DNA of 64,000 nucleotides, taken from positions 4,960,001 to 5,024,000 of the forward strand of contig JAPEHQ010000001.1 of assembly GCA_027405735.1 (NCBI GenBank), given 5' to 3'. The notes beneath the pieces are model-generated. The model did not search any database, had not been told where the DNA came from, and saw nothing but the letters and a program-made list of their open reading frames with translations. Both the position numbers and the translations under genes were made by a program. Numbering within the stretch: position 1 is the stretch's first letter; each line of letters opens with the position of its first letter. Positions 46,601 through 58,227 of this stretch are shown in pieces. This DNA comes from Mucor racemosus (lineage: Eukaryota; Mucoromycota; Mucoromycetes; Mucorales; Mucoraceae).

Positions 46601-48057
46601 TTGTATATGATTCATATTTTTGCCAATGATCAACTCTTCCAAAAAAAAGCCAAACAATTGCCGGAAGTGGCCATCTAATGATATTTCCAAGCTTTAAATT
46701 TCTAAAAAAAATTACCGGACAGCCCGGACGCGGTTGTTTAACTATTCTAAGCAGCTATAAGATGCAAGAATCGAAATTTCATACAAAAATTAAGGTTCGA
46801 CTGTATTGCTATTAATTATTCAAAGGCTCATTTTGAGTAAAACATAAATACAACCTACAGCGTTATTAGCCTAATAACGGATTTAACTTGAGAAGTATAA
46901 AATGATATAACCAGATTCAAAAAAAGTCCATAAAATCACAAATTTAAAAGATTTATATATAAAAGCCACTACGGCCGACCTGTGCTGCACAAGATGATTT
47001 TGTTGTGCCCAGGTGGGCTGCACACTATAACCTGATGAGTTGTTGTGTCCACTGAATAATGGCTAAAAAGATAACAAGATGCACATGGGCACAACAAAAA
47101 AAACTGCACACGAGCATAACGAAAAGCCTGTATATGTAGAATTATAGATTCTGTCTATATGCATGACATTAATTCCATGTGTGCATAATAGTAGAATTGT
47201 CCATAAGCATATTATTATCCCTATTTGCGCATAATAATAAAATTTGACCATAAGCATAATGAGCTGATCGTATGGGCACAAATTGGTTTGTATATGATGA
47301 GCATCGTGCCGTTCTCAAAATTCCATTGTGAAATGCCAAAGATTTAGAATAAATATTATGGCAAGAAAAAAATGTATAATTTAATAAAGGAACTTGTTAA
47401 ATTAAATCACACACAAAAACTGAAGAGAATCTTTATTTAATATCAATAATTTGTCCTATTTATATACAAATTCTATATTACAATTATCTGTAAGATCAGC
47501 TTTGGATCGATTATATCTTTCTGGCATTCCATTGTCAGGTCATTTTATGTACATTAGTAACACATCACATTTAAGTTCAGCTTATTTTATATAACTAAAT
47601 CCAACAAGTGAATATGTCTCACATATCCAGCTTCCCGGATCTTGCTTTAGAAAATAAGAACAATCGAGAATGTTATCATAGATCAGTTAGCTGACTTCTT
47701 GAAAATAAGGATTACAAATCAAAAGGTTCATTATCTTACGATTAACCGGTGGATGCAACACATTGCATTTTTTACTGGACTACTAATGGGTTTTAATTAC
47801 ATTTGATTTTATTGATGATATAGATTATAAATAATACAATTTAATACGTTGTTGATGAAGAGCAATACATGCAACTGCCAATATATTTACGATTAACATC
47901 GTTTGTAAATATGTTTATAGCTATAATATCTGCAGCAACAATGGTTTTTGCTCGAGCATGAACTTAAATAACACTTACTGCTTAAATTTATATGCAAGCC
48001 AAATCTAAGATTACATATTTTACTTTATCACTCATAAAATTTAAACAAATCAACCTT
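46601..48057 (+). repeat. Family G segment, unit 2 (interrupted by solo LTR-D)
   Basis: Co-linear with 11996-12672 plus 13403-13756. It lacks the LTR-F of unit 1 and has LTR-D instead. Confidence 0.65.
47329..47760 (+). mobile_element. Solo LTR, family D, with CATTG duplication
   Basis: 432 bp, TGAAATGCC...GGATGCAACA, flanked by perfect CATTG (47324-47328 and 47761-47765). Near 13446 the unit 1 copy shows the unoccupied TTCCATTGCATATTTTACTGG-type site. Confidence 0.83.
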
Positions 48058-48519
48058 CTTTAAACTCACTATCTTAGTTTACGATTGTCAGCTGTAAAAA
48101 TAATTGTTTTCAAGTATACAGTAGCTACGATCAAAACTATGGTTATTAGACAAAACATTAGATTATCCTTTTTTTGTTTCTATATTATTTGAAATTTTAT
48201 CACTTTGCTGGAACATTTCGTGGGTTTGTAGCTAATTCTAGCTTTTTATTGAGTAGATATAAATATCATTGTCTTCGATTTGATCTGGTAATCAAGAAAT
48301 ACGTCCAACAATACAGTAGTAAATCATGCTATTTGATCTTAGAATGAAGTTAATTACGTATAAATGAAAATATCAGCCTCTAATAGAACGACTGCTACCT
48401 ATATTAAAAACATAAGTCCCTTCTGTTAGCATGCGTATTTAGATACAAGAAAAGAATGCTAGCTTGATAGCCTGATATGCTTTATCAACCGGTGAATAAT
48501 ATCCTTGGAAGATGAAAAC

Positions 48520-49052
48520 TGTTGTATTCCACCTACTAGTATCATACATTATCACCTTCTACAGTATCAATACATCTTACAATCTATTGACTACGACATG
48601 TATTGAAGCGCAAGTCTTGATATCGGATATAAGAAACTCCTAGCGTATCAAGTTTAATCCAGTAATTACCAAGAACGCTTTGACCTCAATTATGACACCA
48701 CATTATTTCATCCCAGCAGTTAACCAATCAAGTAGCTATCAAATCAACATCCAAGCATATTTAGCGCAGCATTGATTGAAACAAGACAACTCACAAGCTC
48801 TGCAAGAACGGTTAAATTATGATTGATCCATTTCAATCCATAGATTACTATCAAACAGATCCAATGGTTCAATAGTGCCTTAAATTACATCTCAGGATCT
48901 CAATGTCTAATCAATATAAAAGGCCATACTTTTACATCTAAATAAACGATATCTTGTTTTTATTATACAGTTGAAGAACTGATTAATTACTCATTCTTTT
49001 ATAATTGTATTCTTTTTTAAGTAATATTTATCAATCCTGAAAATATACGACA
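48520..49052 (+). mobile_element. Solo LTR-B with AAAAC duplication
   Basis: 533 bp, flanked by AAAAC at 48515-48519 and 49053-49057. The unoccupied site is seen near 9250 and 14207. It is an independent insertion from the CCATA pair. Confidence 0.85.
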
Positions 49053-49132
49053 AAAACAAAAAGAGAGAAACAACACACGTAGAAAAGGATTTTCAAGACT
49101 TTACATTATTTATTAGCGCATTTAAAACCCTG

Positions 49133-49359
49133 TGAGAGTTATATGTAGATAACGATTATTTCCAATACAAATAAAATAAAGACTACAAGCGATTATATCA
49201 CGGAGAACGTAGGGTCTTTATTATTAAGTTAAAAAGGAAGCCAGGAGCCATCAGGTCCTGGATTCTAAAAGTATTTATACCATTTCAATTCCATTTGGAT
49301 GTCAGGTTCAATATGGGATTGAAATGAGATTTAACATAAATAATAGGCAAAAACCTACA
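49133..49359 (+). mobile_element. Solo LTR, family E, with CCCTG duplication
   Basis: 227 bp, TGAGAGTTATATG...AAACCTACA, flanked by CCCTG (49128-49132 and 49360-49364). The unoccupied site AAACCCTGCTAAATTGC is present near 14275. Confidence 0.78.
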
Positions 49360-50289
49360 CCCTGTTAAATTGCACATTTCAGCCAATGTAAAAGCAGTAT
49401 TACAGCGCATCAACCCATAAACTAAGTAAAATAGGCAATATCTGCTATCATAGAAACATGCATTTTTCTACTAGAAAAACTGTCTGTCATATCATAGATT
49501 TATTAAAAAATTGCAAAAGCGAGCCCGTAGAGCGACGCCATAATTGAGCGTAACAAGATCGAAGGGCTAAGTCTTTTATACTATGGTATATATCTAAGCT
49601 TTAAATGAAAATGCGTTTGTTTTTTTTTACTTTTCTTATATTTAACCACGTACGGTCTGAAAATTCAGTTTTTGTAGCGGACATTTTTGAGACTCATTCT
49701 ATCCTTACCAACACTCATGATTTTGATCAAAAAACAGAAAAATCAAATTTTGATACCAAAATCAACGTTTAAATATACTACATTATGAGAGAAAATTGTA
49801 GCCCTGACTAATACACATTTTATGAAAGCTTAATATTAAATGTTAAATAATAAAACTTTGTACTTTTGGCCCAAAAACGGTTTTTTGATTAAAGGATTTT
49901 CATGTAATATTTTGCAATAAAACGGGTTGTTATTTTTTATTGAGCAAATAGAGCGCTAAGCTCTGTATATGTGCGTATTTTTTGTTTTTATAATTGGTAG
50001 TATAATTGACTCTAGATTTGCAAAATCAGAAAAAAAAATTTAAAAAATGTCAAAATTGATGATCTGGACAAGAATAATTTTTAAAATTAATATTCCGCTT
50101 CTAAGCCTTGCAAGTCTTAAAAATAAGAGATTTTATAATACTTGAGAAATTTTCAAGAATTTACAATGCTGTAATCACTTGATTCAAGCTTATTACTGTA
50201 ACCCTTTATACATGTTAATATTATGTGGTAGTTTATTTGATGATAATATAGCCTTACGTTATAATTATTGCGCTAGAGGTGATTTACAT

Positions 50290-50560
50290 TGAGTTTTAGT
50301 CTTACCTCTCCAATATCATAAACATAAACATGGCCATAATAAATGGAACCCATTGCCGCCTTTTTCCTTCTTTGTACCAAGCTAATTTATTCAATGCTTT
50401 AACAGAACCAACTTAAATATTTACAAATGGTTCCTTGGTATTTTCATTCAAATTCCATAAATTAAATTGACTGGTTCTATCTACAGTAGTATCAAACGTA
50501 TCATCAGCCCGTCTTATGATAAATATCAATTTGAAATCAGAAACATTCCACAGTCATTGT
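50290..50560 (-). pseudogene. Dynein intermediate chain fragment (captured), copy 3
   Basis: The same WD40 piece as 10247-10501 but with an in-frame stop after EPFVNI and a frame change before GHVYVYDIGE. It is more decayed than copy 2. Confidence 0.68.
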
Positions 50561-50942
50561 TATAAGACATGAAAAGCTTAATTTTTAATAATACAGCAAT
50601 CAAATAAAAGACAAAATGATACTACTAATTGCATATGGTGAGTATTCAACATCTAGTTGAGTTTAATAAAGAATGCTTTTGAACCCTTTTGAAAATCCTG
50701 AAGCAAACACAACATCTTGGTCCTGTAATTTCTATACATCAAAATGTCGCAATTTTTACCACACAATGAAAGCACCTTTTATCAATCTTGACCTCGTTTT
50801 ACATTGAGTATCAGTTTTTTATTTACCAGTTGTATTTTCTCTGATTCATTAATATTCGGTCATATTAAACAATAGTGTATTAAATTAAAATCTACTGGTA
50901 TACTGTTGGTAGTTTTTTGTTATTACTTTAAAAACTGGATCC

Positions 50943-50980
<38 letters not shown>

Positions 50981-50983
50981 GCA
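50943..50983 (+). repeat. TAT microsatellite
   Basis: About 13 TAT/ATT units, expanded relative to the homologous place near 11103 (about 6 units). Confidence 0.9.
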
Positions 50984-51335
50984 TTGATTATAATAATTAT
51001 AAAACTGATTGATTCATACAGTATATAATATTACTACTTCGCATTGGTAGAGATTATATAATTGATATCTGCAATTAATACTGGTGGATTGGAAAGTTGG
51101 CGTCTGTCTTTAGTTTGATGAATAATGCGTACTTTGGTTTTCCAGTATAATTCTAGGTGTTTCTACACCTAAGAACTGAATTTTCCAATGCAGCCGCATC
51201 TGTTGAATATCACTTGGGTTTCTGTGCGTTGTAGCTCATGTTACTATATTATAATAACTCCTATTTTGGCAAATATTGCTTTACATTCATCCATATTCAA
51301 TTTTTGTGTTATACAGCTTAATATTAATGTACTAA

Positions 51336-51813
51336 CATTGAGTTTTGTTTATATCCATCACAAATTGGCATTTTTTTCAGATGATTTCTACTACCAATTT
51401 CTGGAAAGCTCTATTATCATTTCCAAAAAGAAAAAAATACACCTTAATTTGCTGCATTTCGAAAGAGAATCTCCGATGACCCTTGCTTCTCATCGAATAT
51501 AATCCTCCTTTTTTTTTCTTAATAAGTTTTGCATATGTCTAGCAATTTTTTTTCTTTTTCATTAATGCATATAATATACATACTAGTAAATTTTGCTAGC
51601 AAAACCCGGCTCGACACCAAAACTATCAGCATCCAGGGGTCATTGTACGTTCAGCCAGTTCGAGCAACAAGTTGGTTACCTGCTACTTACACCTACTAAA
51701 ATCAGCAGCAAGCCCATCAGTTCTTCTCAACGAATATGAATCCAAATGACTTCCGTTGCAATGGCAGGTACTTCTAGCGCTGATCTGCAGAATTGCAAAA
51801 GGTTTATTATCCT
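51336..51813. other. Unassigned non-coding, with a GC-richer patch
   Basis: The part at about 51595-51800 is clearly richer in G+C than its surroundings and unrepeated in the window. Short translations gave nothing recognisable. Confidence 0.35.
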
Positions 51814-52889
51814 TGTCGTGCATTTTCAGGTTTGATGAATAATACTTAAAAAAGAATACAATTATAAAAGAATGAGTAATTAATCAGTTCTTCAACTGTA
51901 TAAAAAAAACAAGATATCGTTTATTTTGATATAAAAGTACGGCCTTTTATATTGATTTGACATTGAGATCCTGAGAGGTAATTTAAGGCACTATCGAACT
52001 ATTAGAACTGTTTGATAGTAATCTATCGATTGAAATGAATCAATCATAATTTAACCGTTCTTGCAGAGCTTGTGAATTGCCTTGTTTCAATGCTGCGCTA
52101 AATGTGCTTGGATGTTGATTTGATAGCTACTTGATTAATTAACCGCTGGTGGGATGAATTAATATGGTACCATATGTTGTATTCCACCTACTAGTATCAT
52201 ACATTATCACCTTCTACAGTATCAATATATCTTACAATCTATTGACTACGACATGTATTGAAGTGCAAGTCTTGATATCGGATATAAGAAACTCCTAGCG
52301 TATCAAGTTTAATCCAGTAATTACCAAGAACGCTTTGACCTCAATTATGACACCACATTATTTCATCCCAGCAGTTAACCAATCAAGTAGCTATCAAATC
52401 AACATCCAAGCATATTTAGCGCAGCATTGATTGAAACAAGACAACTCACAAGCCCTGCAAGAACGGTTAAATTATGATTGATTCATTTCAATCGATAGAT
52501 TACTATCAAACAGTTCTAATAGTTCGATAGTGCCTTAAATTACCTCTCAGGATCTCAATGTCAAATCAATATAAAAGGCCGTACTTTTATATCAAAATAA
52601 ACGATATCTTGTTTTTATTATACAGTTGAAGAACTGATTAATTACTCATTCTTTTATAATTGTATTCTTTTTTAAGTACTATTTATCAATCCTAAAAATA
52701 TACGACACCATAATTGAGGCCCAAGCGTTCTTGGTAATCATTGGATTATACTTAGTATTCTAGGAGTTTCTTACATCCGATACTGTACCAAGACTTTGCA
52801 CTTCAATACATGTCGTAATCAATATATTGTAAGATGTATTGATACTGTTGTAGAAGGTGATAACATATGGTACTTGGTGGCAGACAACA
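51814..52889 (-). mobile_element. Old LTR-B copy, reverse, unit 3 (with nested LTR-B)
   Basis: Starts TGTCGTGCATT and ends CAGACAACA. About 538 bp remain after removing the nested solo LTR-B and its CCATA duplication. Confidence 0.7.
52175..52707 (+). mobile_element. Solo LTR-B with CCATA duplication (unit 3)
   Basis: 533 bp, flanked by CCATA (52170-52174 and 52708-52712). Same insertion point as 45888-46420 and nearly identical, so both descend from one event. Confidence 0.85.
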
Positions 52890-53688
52890 TTGTATATGAT
52901 TCATATTTTTGCCAATGGTCAACTCTTCCAAAAAAAAAGCCAAACAATCGCCGGAAGCGGCCATCTAATGATATTTCCAAGCTTTAAATTTCTAAAAAAA
53001 ATTACCGGACAGCCCGGACGCGGTTGTTTAACTATTCCAAGCAGCTATAAGATGCAAGAATCGAAATTTCATACAAAAATTAAGGTTCGACTGTATTGCT
53101 ATTAATTATTCAAAGGCTTATTTTAAGTAAAACATAAATACAGCCTACAACGTTATTAGCCTAATAACGGATTTAACTTGAAAAGTATAAAATGATATAA
53201 CTAGATTCAAAAAAAGTCCATAAAATCACAAATTTAAAAGATTTATATATAAAAGCCACTACGGCCGACCTGTGCTGCACAAGATGATTTTGTTGTGCCT
53301 AGGTGGGCTGCACACTATAGCCTGAGCTGTTGTTGTGCCCACTGGATATGGTTAAAAAGATATCAATATGCACATGGTCACAACAGAAAAAGAAACTGCA
53401 TACGAGTACAACGCTAAGACTGTATTTGCAGGATTATAGATTCTGTCCATGTGCATGACATTAATCCCATGTGTGCATAGCAGTAAAATTGCCCATCATA
53501 AGCATATCATTATCCCTATTTGTACATAATAATAAAATCAGACTATGACCATAATGAGCTGATCGTATGAGCACAGATTGGTTTGTGCTGAGCATTGTGC
53601 CGTTCTCAAAATTCCGTTGTATTATTTACTGGAATGGGGTTTTAAATTACATTTGCTTTATTAATATAGATTATAGACAATACAATTC
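52890..53688 (+). repeat. Family G segment, unit 3
   Basis: Co-linear with 11996-12672 and the following part near 13403-13530. It has no LTR-F or LTR-D insertion, so it shows both unoccupied sites. Confidence 0.65.
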
Positions 53689-53923
53689 GACAGTTTATGG
53701 TGGATATATACAATCTTATTTATCGAAAGAATAATAATAAAAACTAGTAACGTTTATCATGAAGAACGTAGGCTTTATTACTAGAAAGACTAATGGTAAA
53801 AGAAAAAACGAAGAGCTTCTAGGCCTTGGTTTAAAAGACTATTTATAAGAATTACATTTCAATATTAGTTAGAAATGAAATTGGCTTCAAAATTGGCTAT
53901 TTAATATCCTCGAAAACCGATAA
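53689..53923 (+). mobile_element. LTR-E related sequence, uninterrupted
   Basis: About 235 bp similar to 44738-44962 plus 45688-45701, reading through the LTR-F site. The ends are eroded and no target duplication was found. Confidence 0.55.
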
Positions 53924-54828
53924 TTATATAAAATAAGGCTAATAAGGCCATTTCCCTGCTAAAAAAAGTTTTCAAAATCCTAGCCTTATAGAGAGCATAG
54001 CCTTATATAGTGTAGCCTTATACAGCGCGATCACTGTACTACAACTGTAGTAGTATCCAGGGCTATAATTTAGCATCCCATTGATTTTCTGGTTGTATCG
54101 TAGGAATGAAGTGTGCACTGCTTTGGCTTATTTAGGTTAATTTAGCGCTATTTCTGATTTTAAATGGTCTATTGAGCCACAGCACTCACTTGGAAAAGCA
54201 TATATGGAAATATGAAAATTACCGAAATTAATAATTAAACGTCATTTTTACGCATAATTAAAACCGTAGTGTAATGTGCTGTACATCTATGTTTTAAAAA
54301 TTCAGGATTTTAAATATCAATTTAGACAACTGTACAAGGAGAAATACCAGAAAAGTGTAAACTTTTGTTTCTTAAACTAGTTGATTTATTAGATTCTCCA
54401 AAGTTAATGGTGAAATAAATAGTAAACAGCGTTATCTACTGGCTTCTCTTTAAATTTTCATTCAGTGTAAATTCCTGATGAAGTTACTGTGTTACTGATA
54501 TATAAATCAAAGTTTTAAGAGATTATTGGCCTAAATGCAAACCTCAGAAATGAGAAATTATACGTATATGGTTTGCTGTCAAATTTCAAGGTTAACCTTG
54601 CTTCAATATTTCCTAACCGTTGTTGATAAAACGAATGCAGAAATGCATTTCTTCCCATAACTATACTTTATTCGGCCATACGTTGTTGTGTTTATTCATA
54701 TTTTTAGCATATTTAACTCTGTAAATTCAAAAGATAAATTTACTCAATATTTAGCGAACAGTTCAACACATTCTTAAATTATACGTCCAGAATTAAGTAT
54801 GAATTGTGTACATGTTTTATTATTTGTA
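53924..54828. other. Non-coding, with a one-sided transposon end
   Basis: Contains AGCCTTATA words at about 53980-54022 followed by CAGCGCGATCACTG-TA (ending at 54038), which looks like the terminus of a TA-target DNA transposon. The rest is unassigned. Confidence 0.4.
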
Positions 54829-55292
54829 CAGTTGTGATTTGATTTAGTGGAATTGTTGGGAGAGAGAAAAGTGTCCACCAAATCGAATTTTCCACAAAAT
54901 CGAATAAATCATTTTTCGGAATATTGGAGCAAAGAATAAGAATAAAAAGGCATTATTAGTTTATAGTATTAAATAATACTGTTAATAAAGGATTTTACAT
55001 TCGAGCAACTAAATTAAACAGAGGAAAACAAGAAATTTAATAAAAAAACTGAGGTAAATTAGGCACATGACTTGGTTACTCTCCATATTTCTTCTAATTT
55101 TATGGCTACCAGATCAAGCTATTACCGGCTAAATACAGTTTTATCGAATAGTATTTATATTTTACTAATATAGTGGGCTGGGAGAAACGAAGCTGTCCAC
55201 TATCCACTACGAAAAAAAAAACGAGAGATTTCAAAGTGTCCCTTAAATCGAAAATCCCTTATTTTTGAGTCCACTAAATCGAATCATGACTG
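54829..55292. mobile_element. pogo/Tc1-like MITE with TA target sites
   Basis: A 464-bp element. The left end CAGTTGTGATTTGATTTAG and, on the reverse strand, the right end CAGTCATGATTCGATTTAG are near-perfect inverted repeats (about 20 of 23 bases), flanked by TA on both sides (54827-54828 and 55293-55294). Subterminal AAATCGAA words recur inside. There is no transposase, so it is non-autonomous. Confidence 0.65.
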
Positions 55293-55498
55293 TACATTTG
55301 TGTGTATTTCTTTGTAAGATCCTTATCAGGATTATTGCATTTTCAAATCCTCAACTCCAGGTATGGGTATAGTGCTCAAAATATAGAATATATCAAAAAT
55401 TATTTATTTGAAAGGGGAAAGAAAACGAATGAATGCACATATAGTATTAAGTGAAATAACAAAATGGAGGGGTATATTTTATAAAGTACGATTGATAA

Positions 55499-56864
55499 TT
55501 AATGTCCTTGGTTATAAAGATGAGTTGCCATCTCTGCATAAAACTCCAATCGATCAAAATTTTGACCATTGTCAGGCATCGTAGTTCTAAAACGATAAGG
55601 AATATGACTATAAATAGGTGCACATTAGTACTTATTCTCAAATCATGCAAATATACAGATATATATACCTTTTGCCACTTAAATCCCAATGGTCGGCTTG
55701 GATTGTTTTAACATAAGTTCCCCATTTGGCACTTTCAACACTAACAATGCCATCATTGTCACCTTCTTTTTCTTGAATCATTTGTCCTGGGATACCCAAA
55801 AGAGAAGACCAAGCAGGGAATTTAGCGGCAGCACCATAAGAATAATATTTGACATTGGGATCATCAGGAGTATTAGGATTAAAGTAATCATTACAAAAGT
55901 CTGTTGTAAGATGAGCATAAGCTGGTTCATCAAACCAATCTACCAATAGTTTATCCATTTTTAGACTGGGTAATTTAGAGCTCCATTTTAATGCAGATGA
56001 TGCAGAAAGACACTCATTACCACTTTGACGTAAAGTATTGTTTTTAGTAGATATTGTAGTAGTAGCTGGTGACCATTGCCCATCAGTTGTGTGCATTGGT
56101 ACTTGCGACTGACCAACACCAAATTGATCTCGAAACCAATCCATGACAGGAGACCCACGATGTGGAGTACAAATAGTTGTTAATGATTCAACTTGATAAG
56201 GTCGATCATGAATATTAGCTAGTAAATGGCGACAATCAAGCCCACCCATTGAATGTGCAACAAAGTTAACCTTTTTATCAACAAGTATAGATTTTAGGAT
56301 TGTATGTAATGCGTGTGATCTTTCCCAAATGCTGCCTGCTTGTGGGACCTTGGTCACAATTATCTTGGCTCCTAATTTAGCTAGTGTGTCCTCTACACCA
56401 CTCCAATAGTGAAATTGTAATGCAGGAATATTTTGTGGTCCTCGAATATCAAAGCCAAATAATCCATGGCAAAGTACAATGGGCTCTCTTGGTGCTTTAT
56501 AATGAGGTGTAATTGGTCCTGAATGCGATTGTTCTTTAATAGCTTCAATTTGTTGCTGCTTTTGTTTGATAATATCTTTAGGGCAGGAAAAGAATAGATC
56601 GGTGGTAAGTTTTGGGGTTCTTGCAGGATACAAAATGTATAGTCGATCTTCTTTGGTAGATGATTTACTGGTACTGACACTAGCCAATGTTACAGCTGGT
56701 CTTTTTGATTTGATTTTAGTGTTTGATTCATTTTGTTGTTGTTGAAAGAATGTTAATTTTCGATGTGCTTGTAATAGTAATGTCGCAAATGATGTTGTTG
56801 AATAATTTAGCTTTAAGGAACGTTGTAAATAGTTGTATAATGTATAGAGCGTAATAATAGCCAT
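55499..56864 (-). CDS. Lipase (alpha/beta hydrolase, triacylglycerol lipase-like)
   Basis: Two exons (56864-55669 and 55607-55499; 61-bp intron) give 434 residues. The N-terminus is hydrophobic and Ser/Lys-rich, possibly a mitochondrial or membrane-targeting signal (MAIITLYTLYNYLQRSLKL). The hydrolase core is complete: oxyanion-side CHGLFGFD (132-139), nucleophile elbow AHSMGG with Ser205, acid in GDNDGIVS (Asp371, alternatively Asp369) and His392 in QADHWDLSG. It resembles the fungal lipase 2 type (TGL2-like) that hydrolyses acylglycerols. The second exon supplies HIPYRFRTTMPDNGQNFD and the end of the fold, which confirms the splice. Confidence 0.85.
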
Positions 56865-58227
56865 ATGAAAATATATGAAGAGTAATATAAAAAGAAGGAG
56901 ATTGGCATCATAATTTGATCAATTTATATGCTGTTTTCTCGGCATTTTAAACTGTGTAAATTAAAATGTCCAAATGTCGCCCCATTTTAGTAAGCAAGTT
57001 TTTGGGGTTATGAGATATTTGATACATTTATAATTTGACATTTGACAGCAAAAAAACAATGCGATACCTCTTGGATATTTTACTTATATTTTTATGCATT
57101 ACCTTGTATCAAAGCAACATATTTTGATTGCAAATAGGTTTGCATATACGAACCAATGAGCCTCCGTTTTTTTTTCTTTGTGTTTAGCCAATATTTTCTC
57201 ATACAAGCACAATCTGCTTGCTTGCATATATTTCATTCAATGTCATACATGAATACCTATCATGTGGGTAGAATTACAGGTGTTTTGCTGGCAATTCAGT
57301 TAAACCCACTCATATTTTTTCCCACATCTGTGCAAATAAATTTAACGCTGATGATTGGACCCAATGTCAATTTCTAAACGTGGACAAATAAAATTCAAGC
57401 AGTCGATTCATTGTAACATTGTGTATAAATATCAATGTGTTTAGTACCGACCCCATATCAACTTGATATCTATGAAAAAATAATCGATTCAAACAAAAAA
57501 AAAAAAAAAAATCAGGTCATCCTATTTTTATTAAATCAACGCGCAACATTTACGGTAACTTTTTTATTGCCAAATTGAGAACTTCTTTTTTATTTACTTT
57601 AAGCCGTTTGACATCATTGAAGGTTTATCTCGAGTGGTACAATTGCAATATTAACTGTCTTTTTATGGTATTAGTTGGCCAAGAGTAAGCTAGTGTTTTT
57701 CCCCAAAAATCTATTTGTGGCGGCTGCTACCTATTCCTGATACGATAATGCTAATCCACCCCCCAATATACAATTAAAAGACGTTTTTGTCATAAATTTT
57801 CAAGAAAAAAAAATAGGTATATCTATTATCGATGCAGGAAAAGTATGTGCTTGGAAAATGTTTGTATAAATAGGCGATATGGGCTTACAAAAAAACTTTT
57901 TAGATGGTCATTTTACATTCTGAAAGCGAATTTTTCTGAATGGGGAGAAATAACTTGTAGGCATTTCAGGAATTTTTTCTGGTTTGTATTGTTTGTTAAA
58001 TACAAGCTACCGTATGCTGCACATTATATAACATCTCAGGCACATTCACAGGTTTTTTTTTGAAGATTGCTCTTCATCAGATGAAACGCTCAGATATTAA
58101 AATCTTTTGCGTGGTATTTTATGTGGATTTTCAATTTTTACTTTATTCGTTGTTTTCAAGTAGAATACTTAAAAACTTGGCTTGATATACAGATAATTAC
58201 ATAATAAAATTGTACAAATATATAGAT
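56865..58227. other. Intergenic: lipase promoter and SMYD 3' flank
   Basis: AT-rich, with an A18-type run near 57497. Small ORFs here (57156-57377 and 57845-58063) were not supported. Confidence 0.45.

Larger units (their letters stand above)
48058..51335 (+). repeat. Family C copy 3, with two nested solo LTRs
   Basis: Co-linear with 8836-11458, carrying LTR-B (48520-49052) and LTR-E (49133-49359). It ends at CAGCTTAA like the right arm at 11458. It includes a broken dynein fragment and a long (TAT)n tract. Confidence 0.78.

Noticed and set aside
50943..50983. TAT tract as telomere-like repeat
   Set aside because: A simple microsatellite inside a dispersed repeat, unlike fungal TTAGGG telomeres.
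51188..51502. 104-codon ORF at the right end of family C copy 3
   Set aside because: Not conserved in frame in the homologous stretch near 11340-11460.
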